NCBI GenBank assembly: GCA_050250795.1
Contig: JBFWNZ010000271.1
Span: 1 to 5,450 of the forward strand
Length of the DNA: 5,450 bases
Origin: JBFWNZ01 sp050250795
GTDB taxonomy: Bacteria > Pseudomonadota > Alphaproteobacteria > UBA8366
Direction: 5' to 3'
Shown here piece after piece: positions 1-5,450 of the stretch (positions are counted from its first letter, which is position 1; every line of letters begins with the position of its first letter). The notes under the pieces are model-generated. The model saw only the letters and a list, made by a program, of their open reading frames with translations. It was not told the DNA's origin and searched no databases. The position numbers and the translations under genes are program-made.

Positions 1-2
1 CC

Positions 3-647
3 CCCGACATTCCCGCGGCCGCCGCCCTGGACGAGGCCGACAGCGCGCGGGCCATGGACTATGGGATGATGGCGCTCGAGGACGGCGTCGACCAGCAGTG
101 CCGGGGCGAGATGGGCATCGCCAACACGACGAGCGCGGCGGCCCTGTCGCTGGCCCTGTTCGGCGGCTCGGCGGCCGACTGGACCGGTCCCGGCACCGGC
201 GTGGGCGGCGCCAGGCTGGAGGCAAAGACCCGGATCGTCGCCGAGGCGGTGGCGCGCCACCGGGATGCCGCCGCCGACGCGGACCCGCTGCTGGTGCTGT
301 GCCGGCTGGGCGGGCTGGAACTCGCGGCCATCGCCGGCGCCGTCGTCGCCGCGCGGATCGCGCGGGTGCCGGTGCTGCTGGACGGCTTTGCCTGCACCGC
401 CGCCGCCGCCGTGCTGCACAAGCTGGACCACCACGCACTCGACCACTGCATGGCGTCGCACTGCTCGGCGGAACCGGGCCATCGGCGCCTACTGGCGGAA
501 CTCGGCAAGGTGCCGCTGCTGGACCTCGACATGCGGCTGGGCGAAGGTTCCGGTGCCGCCGTCGCGCTGGGCCTGCTGCGGGCGGCAGTCGCCTGCCACA
601 CCGGCATGGCGACCTTCGCCGAGGCGGGCATCAGCGGACCGGCCTGA
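3..647 (+). CDS. cobT: Nicotinate-nucleotide--dimethylbenzimidazole phosphoribosyltransferase, 3' part (5' end outside the window)
   Basis: This cytoplasmic enzyme transfers phosphoribose from nicotinate mononucleotide to 5,6-dimethylbenzimidazole, giving alpha-ribazole phosphate for the lower ligand of cobalamin. The frame is open from the left edge, so 214 C-terminal residues are visible of a family about 350 long. Family blocks appear in order: EMGIANTTSAAAL (bases 108-146), GTGVGG, a GG-E-AA segment, VLLDGFACTAAAAVL, the S-E-PGHRRLLAELG block, then PLLDLDMRLGEGSGAA and the closing MATF-EAG-S. The Glu of LGEGSG (543-545) matches the catalytic Glu of the Salmonella enzyme. The usual EMGIGNTT reads EMGIANTT here, a mild substitution. 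The ATG at 54 lies inside the conserved region and is not the true start. The gene ends 5 bases from the convergent ABC permease. The symbol follows enterobacterial usage; the same enzyme is called CobU in Pseudomonas denitrificans. Other cobalamin genes probably lie to the left, but none is visible. Confidence 0.95.
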   Translation, partial: PDIPAAAALDEADSARAMDYGMMALEDGVDQQCRGEMGIANTTSAAALSLALFGGSAADWTGPGTGVGGARLEAKTRIVAEAVARHRDAAADADPLLVLCRLGGLELAAIAGAVVAARIARVPVLLDGFACTAAAAVLHKLDHHALDHCMASHCSAEPGHRRLLAELGKVPLLDLDMRLGEGSGAAVALGLLRAAVACHTGMATFAEAGISGPA

Positions 648-652
648 TCGCG

Positions 653-1513
653 CTATTCCCCGGATTGCAGCAGCGAGCCGCGCATGCGGGCGCTGCGGAA
701 GGCGAGCAGGAAGATGCCCGAAGCCAGCGCGATATAGGTCAGATTGAGCGCCGCCGCGTTCAGCATCAGGTCGCCGCGGAAAACGCCGTCGAACAGCACC
801 GCGCGCATCCCCTCGAACACATGCGTTGTCGGCAGCGACAGCGCAACCGGCTGGAGCCAGTCCGGCAGCGTCGTGACGGGGTAATAGACGGCGCTGAGCG
901 GCGCCATCATGAACACGACCATCCAGGCAACGCTTTCGGCCCCCAGCCCGACCCGCAGCAGCAGCGCCGTCACCAGGATGCCGACCACCCAGGCCGTCAC
1001 CATCAGGTTGGCGAAGAAGGCGAGCAGCGGCAGCCCCATGGTGAAGATCGAGAAGTGATAGAGCGGGATCGCCAGCAGCATCGCCGGCAGCACGCCGACC
1101 AGCGTGCGCAGCGCACTGATCGTAATCAGCGCCAGGACCAACTCGTGCGGCCGCAGCGGCGTGATGAACAGATGGCCCAGATTGCGCGCGTACATCTCCT
1201 CCATGAAGGAGATGGCATAGCCGATGGCACCGCGGAACAGGATATCCCACAGCAGCACCGCGCCGATCAGCACGCCGGCCGCCTTGGCCACCCAGGCGGA
1301 ACTGCTGGCCAGATGCTGGCTGATGAACCCCCACAGGATCAACTGCACCATCGGCCAGTAGGCCAGCTCGAACACCCGCGTCCAGGAGCTGCGCAGCAGG
1401 TAGAGATAGCGCCGCACCAGGGCGCCCACGCGGCCGGGCGACAGCCATTGCGCGCCGCGCCGCTGCCGCCGCGCGCGTTCGTCCGGATCGCTGTGCCGCG
1501 TATAGCCGGTCAT
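653..1513 (-). CDS. ABC-2 type exporter, membrane permease subunit
   Basis: This 286-residue integral membrane protein of the ABC-2 family forms the transport channel with the ATPase encoded just upstream. A basic N-terminal tail (about residues 10-45, many Arg) is followed by about six hydrophobic segments near 51-68, 78-98, 125-150, 158-184, 192-212 and 256-273. Typical family features are the cytoplasmic EEMYARNLGHLFITPLRP loop (105-122) after TM2 and the block PLSAVYYPVTTLPDWL followed by LPTTHVFEGMRAVLF (205-241) before the last segment. The ATG at 1513 is chosen because it forms an ATGA overlap with the ATPase stop and has a perfect AGGAGG seven bases upstream; the longer open frame reaching 1672 is only the ATPase gene read in another frame. 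The pair is clearly an operon with likely translational coupling. The substrate cannot be read from the sequence: ABC-2 systems export drugs, polysaccharides, lipids or heme-related compounds. Confidence 0.9.
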   Translation of the reverse strand: MTGYTRHSDPDERARRQRRGAQWLSPGRVGALVRRYLYLLRSSWTRVFELAYWPMVQLILWGFISQHLASSSAWVAKAAGVLIGAVLLWDILFRGAIGYAISFMEEMYARNLGHLFITPLRPHELVLALITISALRTLVGVLPAMLLAIPLYHFSIFTMGLPLLAFFANLMVTAWVVGILVTALLLRVGLGAESVAWMVVFMMAPLSAVYYPVTTLPDWLQPVALSLPTTHVFEGMRAVLFDGVFRGDLMLNAAALNLTYIALASGIFLLAFRSARMRGSLLQSGE

Positions 1514-2307
1514 TCCGCGGCCTCCTCGCCCTGGGATACCTCGCCTTCGGCAGCGCGCGCGATATGCAGGAACACCTCCTCCAGGTTCCGGCGGCCGTAG
1601 CGGGCGATCAGCTCGGCTGGACGGCCCCGATCCACGATCCGGCCGCGGCGCATCATGAGCACATGGCTGCACAGCCGCTCGACCTCGGCCATGTTATGGC
1701 TGGCCAGCAGGATCGCGGCCCCGGTGGCGCGCTGGTAGGATTCGAGATAGCCGCGCACCCAGTCGGCGGTGTCCGGATCGAGGCTGGCGGTCGGCTCGTC
1801 GAGCAGCAGCAGTTCGGGTTCGTTCAGCAGCGCCTTGGCGAACATCACGCGCGTCTGCTGGCCGGCCGAAAGCATGCCGTAATGCCGGTCGATGAACTCG
1901 CCAAGGTCCAGGTCGGCCGCCAGTTCCGCCAGCCGGTCCTCGATCCGCTCCACCCCGTAGAGCCGGGCGTAGACGGTCAGATTCTGGCGCACCGTCAATC
2001 GCTTCGGCAGATCGATATAGGGCGAGGAGAAACTCATCCGCGCCAGCACGCGGTCGCGGTTCTGGGGCACCGCCTCGCCGAAGATGCGGATGCTGCCGGC
2101 GCTGGGTATCAGCAGGCCCAGCAGCATCGCCACGGTCGTCGTCTTGCCCGCCCCGTTTGCGCCGAGCAGCCCGACGGTGGCGCCGGCCGGCACGATAAAG
2201 CCGATATCCGCCACCGCAACCACGTCGCCGAACCGTTTGCCGAGCCCTTCGACCGCGACGGCGGGCACAGCGCCGGGTGAGGCGGATTGATCGTCTGCGT
2301 TCTGCAC
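1510..2307 (-). CDS. ABC-2 type exporter, ATP-binding subunit
   Basis: This cytoplasmic ATPase drives the membrane subunit encoded next. Numbered from the GTG at 2307 it has 265 residues. Visible motifs are Walker A GANGAGKTT (49-57), signature LSAGQ (146-150), Walker B LLLLDE (166-171), D-loop SLD (175-177) and the switch His in LASHNM (H204). The Q-loop region reads MSFSSPYIDLPKRLTV and lacks the usual Gln. The start is uncertain. The frame stays open to an ATG at 2394 (294 residues), and a further GTG lies at 2268 (252 residues). None has a clear Shine-Dalgarno. Codons between 2394 and about 2350 lack the third-position G/C bias of the gene and include a CGG run, so I favour a downstream start; bias becomes fully typical only from about 2268. 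The frame further upstream (to 2844) is an antisense shadow of regB. The gene is divergent from regB. Exporter type is clear, substrate unknown. Confidence 0.88.
   Translation of the reverse strand: MQNADDQSASPGAVPAVAVEGLGKRFGDVVAVADIGFIVPAGATVGLLGANGAGKTTTVAMLLGLLIPSAGSIRIFGEAVPQNRDRVLARMSFSSPYIDLPKRLTVRQNLTVYARLYGVERIEDRLAELAADLDLGEFIDRHYGMLSAGQQTRVMFAKALLNEPELLLLDEPTASLDPDTADWVRGYLESYQRATGAAILLASHNMAEVERLCSHVLMMRRGRIVDRGRPAELIARYGRRNLEEVFLHIARAAEGEVSQGEEAAE
1521..1526 (-). promoter_or_regulatory. Ribosome binding site of the ABC permease
   Basis: Read on the - strand, a perfect AGGAGG sits seven bases before the ATG at 1513, inside the last codons of the ATPase gene. It settles the permease start and supports coupled translation through the ATGA stop/start overlap. 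It is the strongest Shine-Dalgarno I noticed at any start in the window. Confidence 0.85.
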
Positions 2308-2313
2308 GGCAGG

Positions 2314-2342
2314 ACTATGGGGCCGCCGCCGCCGCTTCTCAA
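2314..2342 (-). promoter_or_regulatory. Candidate sigma-70-like promoter of the ABC exporter operon
   Basis: On the - strand, TTGAGA (2342-2337, five of six to TTGACA) is followed after exactly 17 bases by CATAGT (2319-2314, four of six to TATAAT). Transcription would begin near 2307. That would exclude the ATG at 2394 as the start and imply either a nearly leaderless message from the GTG at 2307 or a leader of about 40 bases before the GTG at 2268. This is a pattern match by eye in GC-rich DNA, so it is only suggestive. Confidence 0.35.
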
Positions 2343-2392
2343 GCCGCGTCGGGCTTGCACCGCGACCGTAACCATGTGATCCCTTTACCGTC

Positions 2393-3718
2393 ATGGACGC
2401 CGAACCGCCCCGTCGCCGCCGCCAGCCGCCGCTCGCCGTCGCCCATCCGCGCAGCGTCATCGGTGGCGGACGGTTGCGCCTGCGCACCCTGATCCTGATC
2501 CGCTGGATCGCGGCCGGCGGACAGACGGCGACGGTGCTGTCGGTGCATTTCGGCCTGGGCTTCGAACTGCCTCTGCTGCCCTGCCTCGCCGCGATCGCGA
2601 TGAGCGCGATCTCGAACCTGGTTCTGACGCAACGGGTGCCAGGCCGCGCCCGGCTGGGCACGCGCGACGCCGCCATGCTTCTGGGCTTCGACGTGGTGCA
2701 ACTCGGCGTGCTGCTGTTCCTGACCGGCGGGCTGCAGAACCCGTTCACGGTGCTGATCAGCGCACCCGTCATCATCTCCGCCACCATTCTGTCGCGCGAT
2801 GCGACCATCGCGCTGACCCTGCTGGCATTGGTGGCGATCACCATCCTGGCCTTCGTGCATCGCCCGCTGCCGTGGGGGCCGGAATCGCTGGCCCTGCCGC
2901 TGCGCTATACGCTCGGGATATGGACGGCATTGGCCGTCAGTACCGTGTTCATCGCGACCTATGTCTGGTCGGTCGCGGAGGAAGCGCGACGAATGTCCGA
3001 CGCGCTCGCCGAGACGCAGGCGTCGCTGGCCCGCGAGCAAAGGCTGTCGGCGCTGGGCGGGCTGGCCGCCGCCGCCGCGCATGAACTGGGCTCGCCGCTC
3101 GCCACCATCGCGGTGGTCGCCCGCGAACTGTCGCGCGAGGTTCCGCCGGACAGCCCCATCGCCGAGGATGTCGCCCTGCTGCAAAGCCAGTCGGACCGCT
3201 GCGCACAGATTCTGACATCCATCGCCCGGCGGCCCGAGGCGGCGGGCGGACAACCCTTCGAACGGATGGCCCTGTCGGCCCTGCTAGAGGATGTGGCGCG
3301 CCCCTATCGCACCGACCGCGTTCGGATCGAGGTGCTGGTCGAGTGCCGCGACGACGCCCCGGACGAGGAGCCGACGGTGGCCCGCAGCCCGGCCGTCCTG
3401 CATGGGCTGGGCAACCTGATCCAGAACGCGGCGCAGTTTGCCGCGACCCGGGTTCTGCTGACCATCCACCTTGCGGCGGAGAAGGTCTCCATCGCCATCG
3501 CCGATGACGGGCCGGGATTTCCGGCCCCGGTGCTGGATTCGATCGGCGAGCCGTATATTTCCACGCGTGCCGGCGATGGCGAGCATATGGGGCTGGGCGT
3601 CTTTATCGCCCACACCCTGCTGGAACGCACCGGCGCCAGCCTGAAGTTCCGCAATCGCGGCGGTGCAGAGGTTGTCATTACTTGGCCGCGCGATATCCTG
3701 GAACGCCTGACCGCCTAG
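2393..3718 (+). CDS. regB: Redox-sensing membrane histidine kinase RegB (PrrB/ActS)
   Basis: This inner-membrane sensor kinase (441 residues) autophosphorylates in response to redox state and passes the phosphate to RegA. After a basic N-terminus the motif RLRTLILIRW (27-38) opens a membrane domain of about six segments (near 30-50, 57-78, 94-111, 118-133, 136-155, 172-193). The loop GGLQNPF (112-118) is the quinone-binding redox box of the family. The H-box AAAAHELGSPLATI (226-239) carries phospho-acceptor H230. C270 in QSDRC matches the redox-active Cys265 of Rhodobacter RegB. The ATPase domain shows the N-box NLIQN (341-345), DDGPGF (371-376) and MGLGVFIA (399-406). The H-box has HELGSP where Rhodobacter has HELGTP. 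An in-frame TAA at 2369-2371 leaves the ATG at 2393 as the first start, although no clear Shine-Dalgarno precedes it. regA follows 56 bases downstream in the same direction, so the two probably form an operon. The family assignment is secure: membrane domain, redox box and redox Cys all agree. Confidence 0.95.
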   Translation: MDAEPPRRRRQPPLAVAHPRSVIGGGRLRLRTLILIRWIAAGGQTATVLSVHFGLGFELPLLPCLAAIAMSAISNLVLTQRVPGRARLGTRDAAMLLGFDVVQLGVLLFLTGGLQNPFTVLISAPVIISATILSRDATIALTLLALVAITILAFVHRPLPWGPESLALPLRYTLGIWTALAVSTVFIATYVWSVAEEARRMSDALAETQASLAREQRLSALGGLAAAAAHELGSPLATIAVVARELSREVPPDSPIAEDVALLQSQSDRCAQILTSIARRPEAAGGQPFERMALSALLEDVARPYRTDRVRIEVLVECRDDAPDEEPTVARSPAVLHGLGNLIQNAAQFAATRVLLTIHLAAEKVSIAIADDGPGFPAPVLDSIGEPYISTRAGDGEHMGLGVFIAHTLLERTGASLKFRNRGGAEVVITWPRDILERLTA

Positions 3719-3733
3719 GCGCAGGCGTTCCAG
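3698..3733 (+). promoter_or_regulatory. Perfect stem-loop over the regB stop codon, in front of regA
   Basis: CTGGAACGCCTG (3698-3709) pairs perfectly with CAGGCGTTCCAG (3722-3733), a 12-bp stem. The 12 bases between them hold a smaller palindrome, CGCCTAGGCG (3712-3721), which contains the regB TAG. No T-run follows (the next bases are caccgactgtac), so it is not a classic intrinsic terminator. It may act as an attenuator, an RNA processing or stability element between the two cistrons, or a weak terminator. The repeat is seen directly; the role is inferred. Confidence 0.6.
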
Positions 3734-3758
3734 CACCGACTGTACAAGACATCGCCCC

Positions 3759-3765
3759 GGGGGGA
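3759..3765 (+). promoter_or_regulatory. Probable ribosome binding site of regA
   Basis: A GGGGGGA run ends nine bases before the ATG at 3775. It is purine-rich and correctly placed, but it is not a standard AGGAGG, and it directly follows CCCC, so base pairing could partly hide it. It favours the ATG at 3775 over the later in-frame ATG at 3799, which has no comparable site. Confidence 0.5.
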
Positions 3766-3774
3766 CGGTCCAGA

Positions 3775-4332
3775 ATGAATGAGACAAGACAGACGCCGAT
3801 GCCCGCCGATCGAACGCTATTGATCGTCGACGACGACGCGCCCCTGCGCAATCGCTTGGTCCGGGCCATGGAAAAGCGCGGCTTTGTCGTCGCAAACGCC
3901 GGCACCGTGGCCGAAGGCGTCGAGGCGGCGGCCGAGAACCCGCCCGCCTTCGCCGTGGTCGATCTGCGCCTGGATGACGGCAGCGGGCTGGAGGTGGTGC
4001 ATGCGCTCCGCGACGCGCGGCCGGACGTGCGCATCGTCATGCTGACCGGCTACGGCAACATTGCCACCGCGGTCGAGGCGATCAAGGCCGGCGCCATCGA
4101 CTATCTGCCGAAGCCGGCGGATGCGGATGAGATCACGGCCGCGCTGCTGGAGACGGAACGGCCGCTGCCGCCGCCGCCGGAAGACCCGATGTCGGCCGAC
4201 CGGGTGCGCTGGGAGCATATCCAGCGGGTGTTCGAGCAGTGCAACCGCAATGTCTCGGAAACGGCCCGCCGGCTGAAGATGCATCGCCGCACCTTGCAGC
4301 GCATCCTGAACAAGCACGCGCCGCGGGCCTGA
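3775..4332 (+). CDS. regA: Redox response regulator RegA (PrrA/ActR), Fis-type DNA-binding
   Basis: This 185-residue cytoplasmic transcription factor is phosphorylated by RegB and, in studied relatives, globally controls respiratory, photosynthetic, nitrogen and carbon fixation genes. The receiver domain (about 12-125) shows the acidic cluster VDDD (18-21), phospho-acceptor D63 in VVDLRLDDGSGL, the switch Thr in LTGYG (T91) and K113 in LPKPAD. The family's proline linker PLPPPPEDP (130-138) leads into the near-invariant MSADRVRWEHIQRVFE segment (139-154) and the Fis-type helix-turn-helix NVSETARRLKMHRRTLQRIL (159-178). Length and D63 position match Rhodobacter capsulatus RegA. The start at 3775 gives the expected length; the open frame from 3682 overlaps regB and the hairpin and is not credible as N-terminus. 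There is no sigma-54 interaction domain, as expected. No senC/prrC gene lies between regB and regA, unlike the Rhodobacter arrangement. Confidence 0.95.
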   Translation: MNETRQTPMPADRTLLIVDDDAPLRNRLVRAMEKRGFVVANAGTVAEGVEAAAENPPAFAVVDLRLDDGSGLEVVHALRDARPDVRIVMLTGYGNIATAVEAIKAGAIDYLPKPADADEITAALLETERPLPPPPEDPMSADRVRWEHIQRVFEQCNRNVSETARRLKMHRRTLQRILNKHAPRA

Positions 4333-4350
4333 AACGCCGAAACGCTGGGG

Positions 4351-5450
4351 TCAGGCGCGTCGCCGGCCCTTCGCAGCCTCGCGGGCGCGCCGCTGCTCCT
4401 GCTGCACCAGGGAATCGATATGGCGGCCCTGGAACATTGGGATGCCCGCCTGCTGGCCGAAGCGCGCCTGGGTCGGCGAGTCGACGCGGCTGAGGATGAT
4501 GCGCGCCTTGCCGACGCGCTCCACCATCGTCTTGAACTCCTGGAGCATCCCGGACTCCATCTCGTCGCTCATATTCGGCGAGGCGACGATCTTGACCAGG
4601 TCCACGCTCATCTTCTGCCGGTCGATGAAGGGCAGCGTCAGATGCGACACGCCATCGAGACAGATGCGGTAGCCCTTCTCGCGCACGAAGTCGCGGGCGA
4701 AGATGAAGGCGTTGATGTCGGCGAAGATGTCGAGCAGTTGCAGCTCGATCACGATGGTGCCGCGGCTGCCCATCCGCAGCGAGGAGTCGAACTGGAGGAA
4801 CTCCGGCGACAGCAGCGTCTCGACATTCAGGTTGATCGAGAATGAGGCGAGCAGGTCGCTGTCGTCCCCGCGGCTGAGAATCTTGAGCATGCGGCGGTCC
4901 AGCGTCTGGGTCAGGTGCTGGAACAGCCAGCGGTTGGCCGCGAGATTGACGTCCGGCAGCACCGTGCGCGCCAAGTCGCCGATGGAGATGAACAGCTCCT
5001 TGAACACCGGCTTGGGTGCGGCCTGGGGCGCCATGGCGCAGATCGCCTGACGGCGCATCAGGCTGGATAAATCGGCCTGGCGCAGGAACTGCTCAAGCCG
5101 TCCGAGCTGCTCGGGCCCCAGCGGCTTGCGGGTGTCCACCTGCTCGCCGCCGCCCTGGGTGGCCGCCGCCTGAATGCGGCGTGTGCGCTTCTGCTCCTCC
5201 TCGTACAGCCGTTCGGCCATCGCGAGGAACTTCGGATACTGCGCTTCGATATTGTACCAGGTGCAGAATTTGTCTTCCTCGCCATCCGTCTGCTGCGTCA
5301 GCGGATCCTCGCTGAACAGGTAGCGCAACCGCATCACCGCTTCGTCAATATCGGCCAACGACGCGTCGCGACAGACGAAGACGAGATCGCCGGACGCCAG
5401 CATGAAGATCTGGCCCTCGAACTGCTTCACCAAGTCTTCGAAGGTATTGG
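4351..5450 (-). CDS. Protein with degenerate EAL-like domain, 3' part (N-terminus outside the window)
   Basis: The frame is open to the right edge, giving 365 C-terminal residues; numbers count from the first visible residue. Codons at 5433 and 5428-5430 are TTG and GTG within a continuing frame, so the true start is probably outside. Residues 12-50 (QIFMLASGDLVFVC, then DEAVMRLRYLF) faintly recall a GGDEF domain. A hydrophilic stretch follows (80-125). Residues about 130-345 resemble an EAL fold: ASFSINLNVETLL matches the SVNLS strand, IVIELQ the E-T-E strand, YRICLDGVS the DDFG loop, VDLVKI the L-KID strand and GIPMFQGRHID the closing QGY segment. The EAL signature itself, the second Asp of DDFG (Gly here), the second Glu of E-T-E and the Asp of KID are missing, so phosphodiesterase activity on cyclic di-GMP is unlikely. 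It may be a binding or scaffold protein. The C-terminus is strongly basic (from about 350). It converges on regA. Confidence 0.75.
   Translation of the reverse strand, partial: NTFEDLVKQFEGQIFMLASGDLVFVCRDASLADIDEAVMRLRYLFSEDPLTQQTDGEEDKFCTWYNIEAQYPKFLAMAERLYEEEQKRTRRIQAAATQGGGEQVDTRKPLGPEQLGRLEQFLRQADLSSLMRRQAICAMAPQAAPKPVFKELFISIGDLARTVLPDVNLAANRWLFQHLTQTLDRRMLKILSRGDDSDLLASFSINLNVETLLSPEFLQFDSSLRMGSRGTIVIELQLLDIFADINAFIFARDFVREKGYRICLDGVSHLTLPFIDRQKMSVDLVKIVASPNMSDEMESGMLQEFKTMVERVGKARIILSRVDSPTQARFGQQAGIPMFQGRHIDSLVQQEQRRAREAAKGRRRA

Noticed and set aside
108..131. Gly-to-Ala change in the EMGIGNTT motif of CobT as a sign of inactivation
   Set aside because: The change is conservative, all other family blocks and the catalytic Glu are intact, and the frame is undamaged.
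98..1600. A 500-codon open frame on the + strand across cobT and the ABC permease
   Set aside because: It runs out of frame with cobT and antisense to the permease. The translation is a low-complexity Arg/Gln/His/Gly-rich chain with no domain, as expected from GC-rich antisense DNA. The conserved blocks lie in the other frames.
2321..2335. Short GCC trinucleotide run in front of the ABC ATPase
   Set aside because: Only about five imperfect units; common by chance in DNA this GC-rich. It matters only because it would encode an Arg run if the ATPase began at 2394.
2345..2368. Possible RegA binding half-sites (GCGTC and GCGAC) between the ABC genes and regB
   Set aside because: RegA sites are degenerate and GC-rich, so such matches are expected by chance. 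I could not establish proper spacing and orientation by eye.
2395..2844. Extension of the ABC ATPase frame upstream by 150 codons, antisense to regB
   Set aside because: The added residues are Arg/Ser-rich with no family similarity, and the DNA encodes the conserved regB membrane domain on the other strand.
3698..3733. Calling the regB-regA hairpin a standard intrinsic terminator
   Set aside because: No T-tract follows the stem, and regA starts only 42 bases later with no convincing promoter of its own, so full termination there is unlikely.
2339..3895. Long - strand open frames antisense to regB and the start of regA
   Set aside because: They are Arg/Gln/His-rich translations typical of shadow frames opposite a G/C-biased gene. 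No motif or start signal supports them.
4420..5315. + strand open frames antisense to the EAL-like gene
   Set aside because: No recognisable domain, and biased composition. The - strand frame has coherent hydrophobic strand patterns and runs open through the whole region.

Overview
The window looks like chromosomal DNA from a GC-rich alphaproteobacterium, most likely of the Rhodospirillales type. Three things point there: strong G/C bias at third codon positions, a RegB/RegA (PrrB/PrrA, ActS/ActR) redox two-component pair, which is typical of Alphaproteobacteria, and a very sparse gene layout with junctions of only 5 to about 60 bases. The lineage is inferred from protein family content, not from a marker gene.

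Layout from left to right. (1) The 3' part of cobT, the lower-ligand phosphoribosyltransferase of cobalamin synthesis, runs on the + strand and ends at 647. (2) A two-gene ABC-2 type exporter operon lies on the - strand: an ATPase (about 2307 down to 1510) whose stop overlaps the start of its membrane permease (1513 down to 653) by four bases. The permease stop meets the cobT stop only 5 bases away. (3) Divergent from the ABC operon, regB (2393-3718) and regA (3775-4332) run on the + strand and encode the membrane redox sensor kinase and its Fis-type DNA-binding response regulator. (4) Convergent to regA, 18 bases beyond its stop, is the 3' part of a gene for a protein with a degenerate EAL-like domain (4351 to the right edge, - strand).

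Functionally, RegB would sense quinone pool and thiol redox state and phosphorylate RegA, which in studied relatives controls respiration, photosynthesis, nitrogen and carbon fixation and tetrapyrrole genes. The ABC exporter has no identifiable substrate. cobT and the EAL-like gene are neighbours with no visible operon link to the two-component system.

I do not see a mobile element, CRISPR array, RNA gene or phage gene, and no stretch over 300 bases lacks a gene. The most notable features outside the genes are a perfect 12-bp inverted repeat spanning the regB stop codon in front of regA, and the compact divergent ABC/regB start region. The most notable protein oddity is the EAL-like domain, which has lost most of its catalytic residues. 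I found no convincing evidence for an undescribed multi-gene system.
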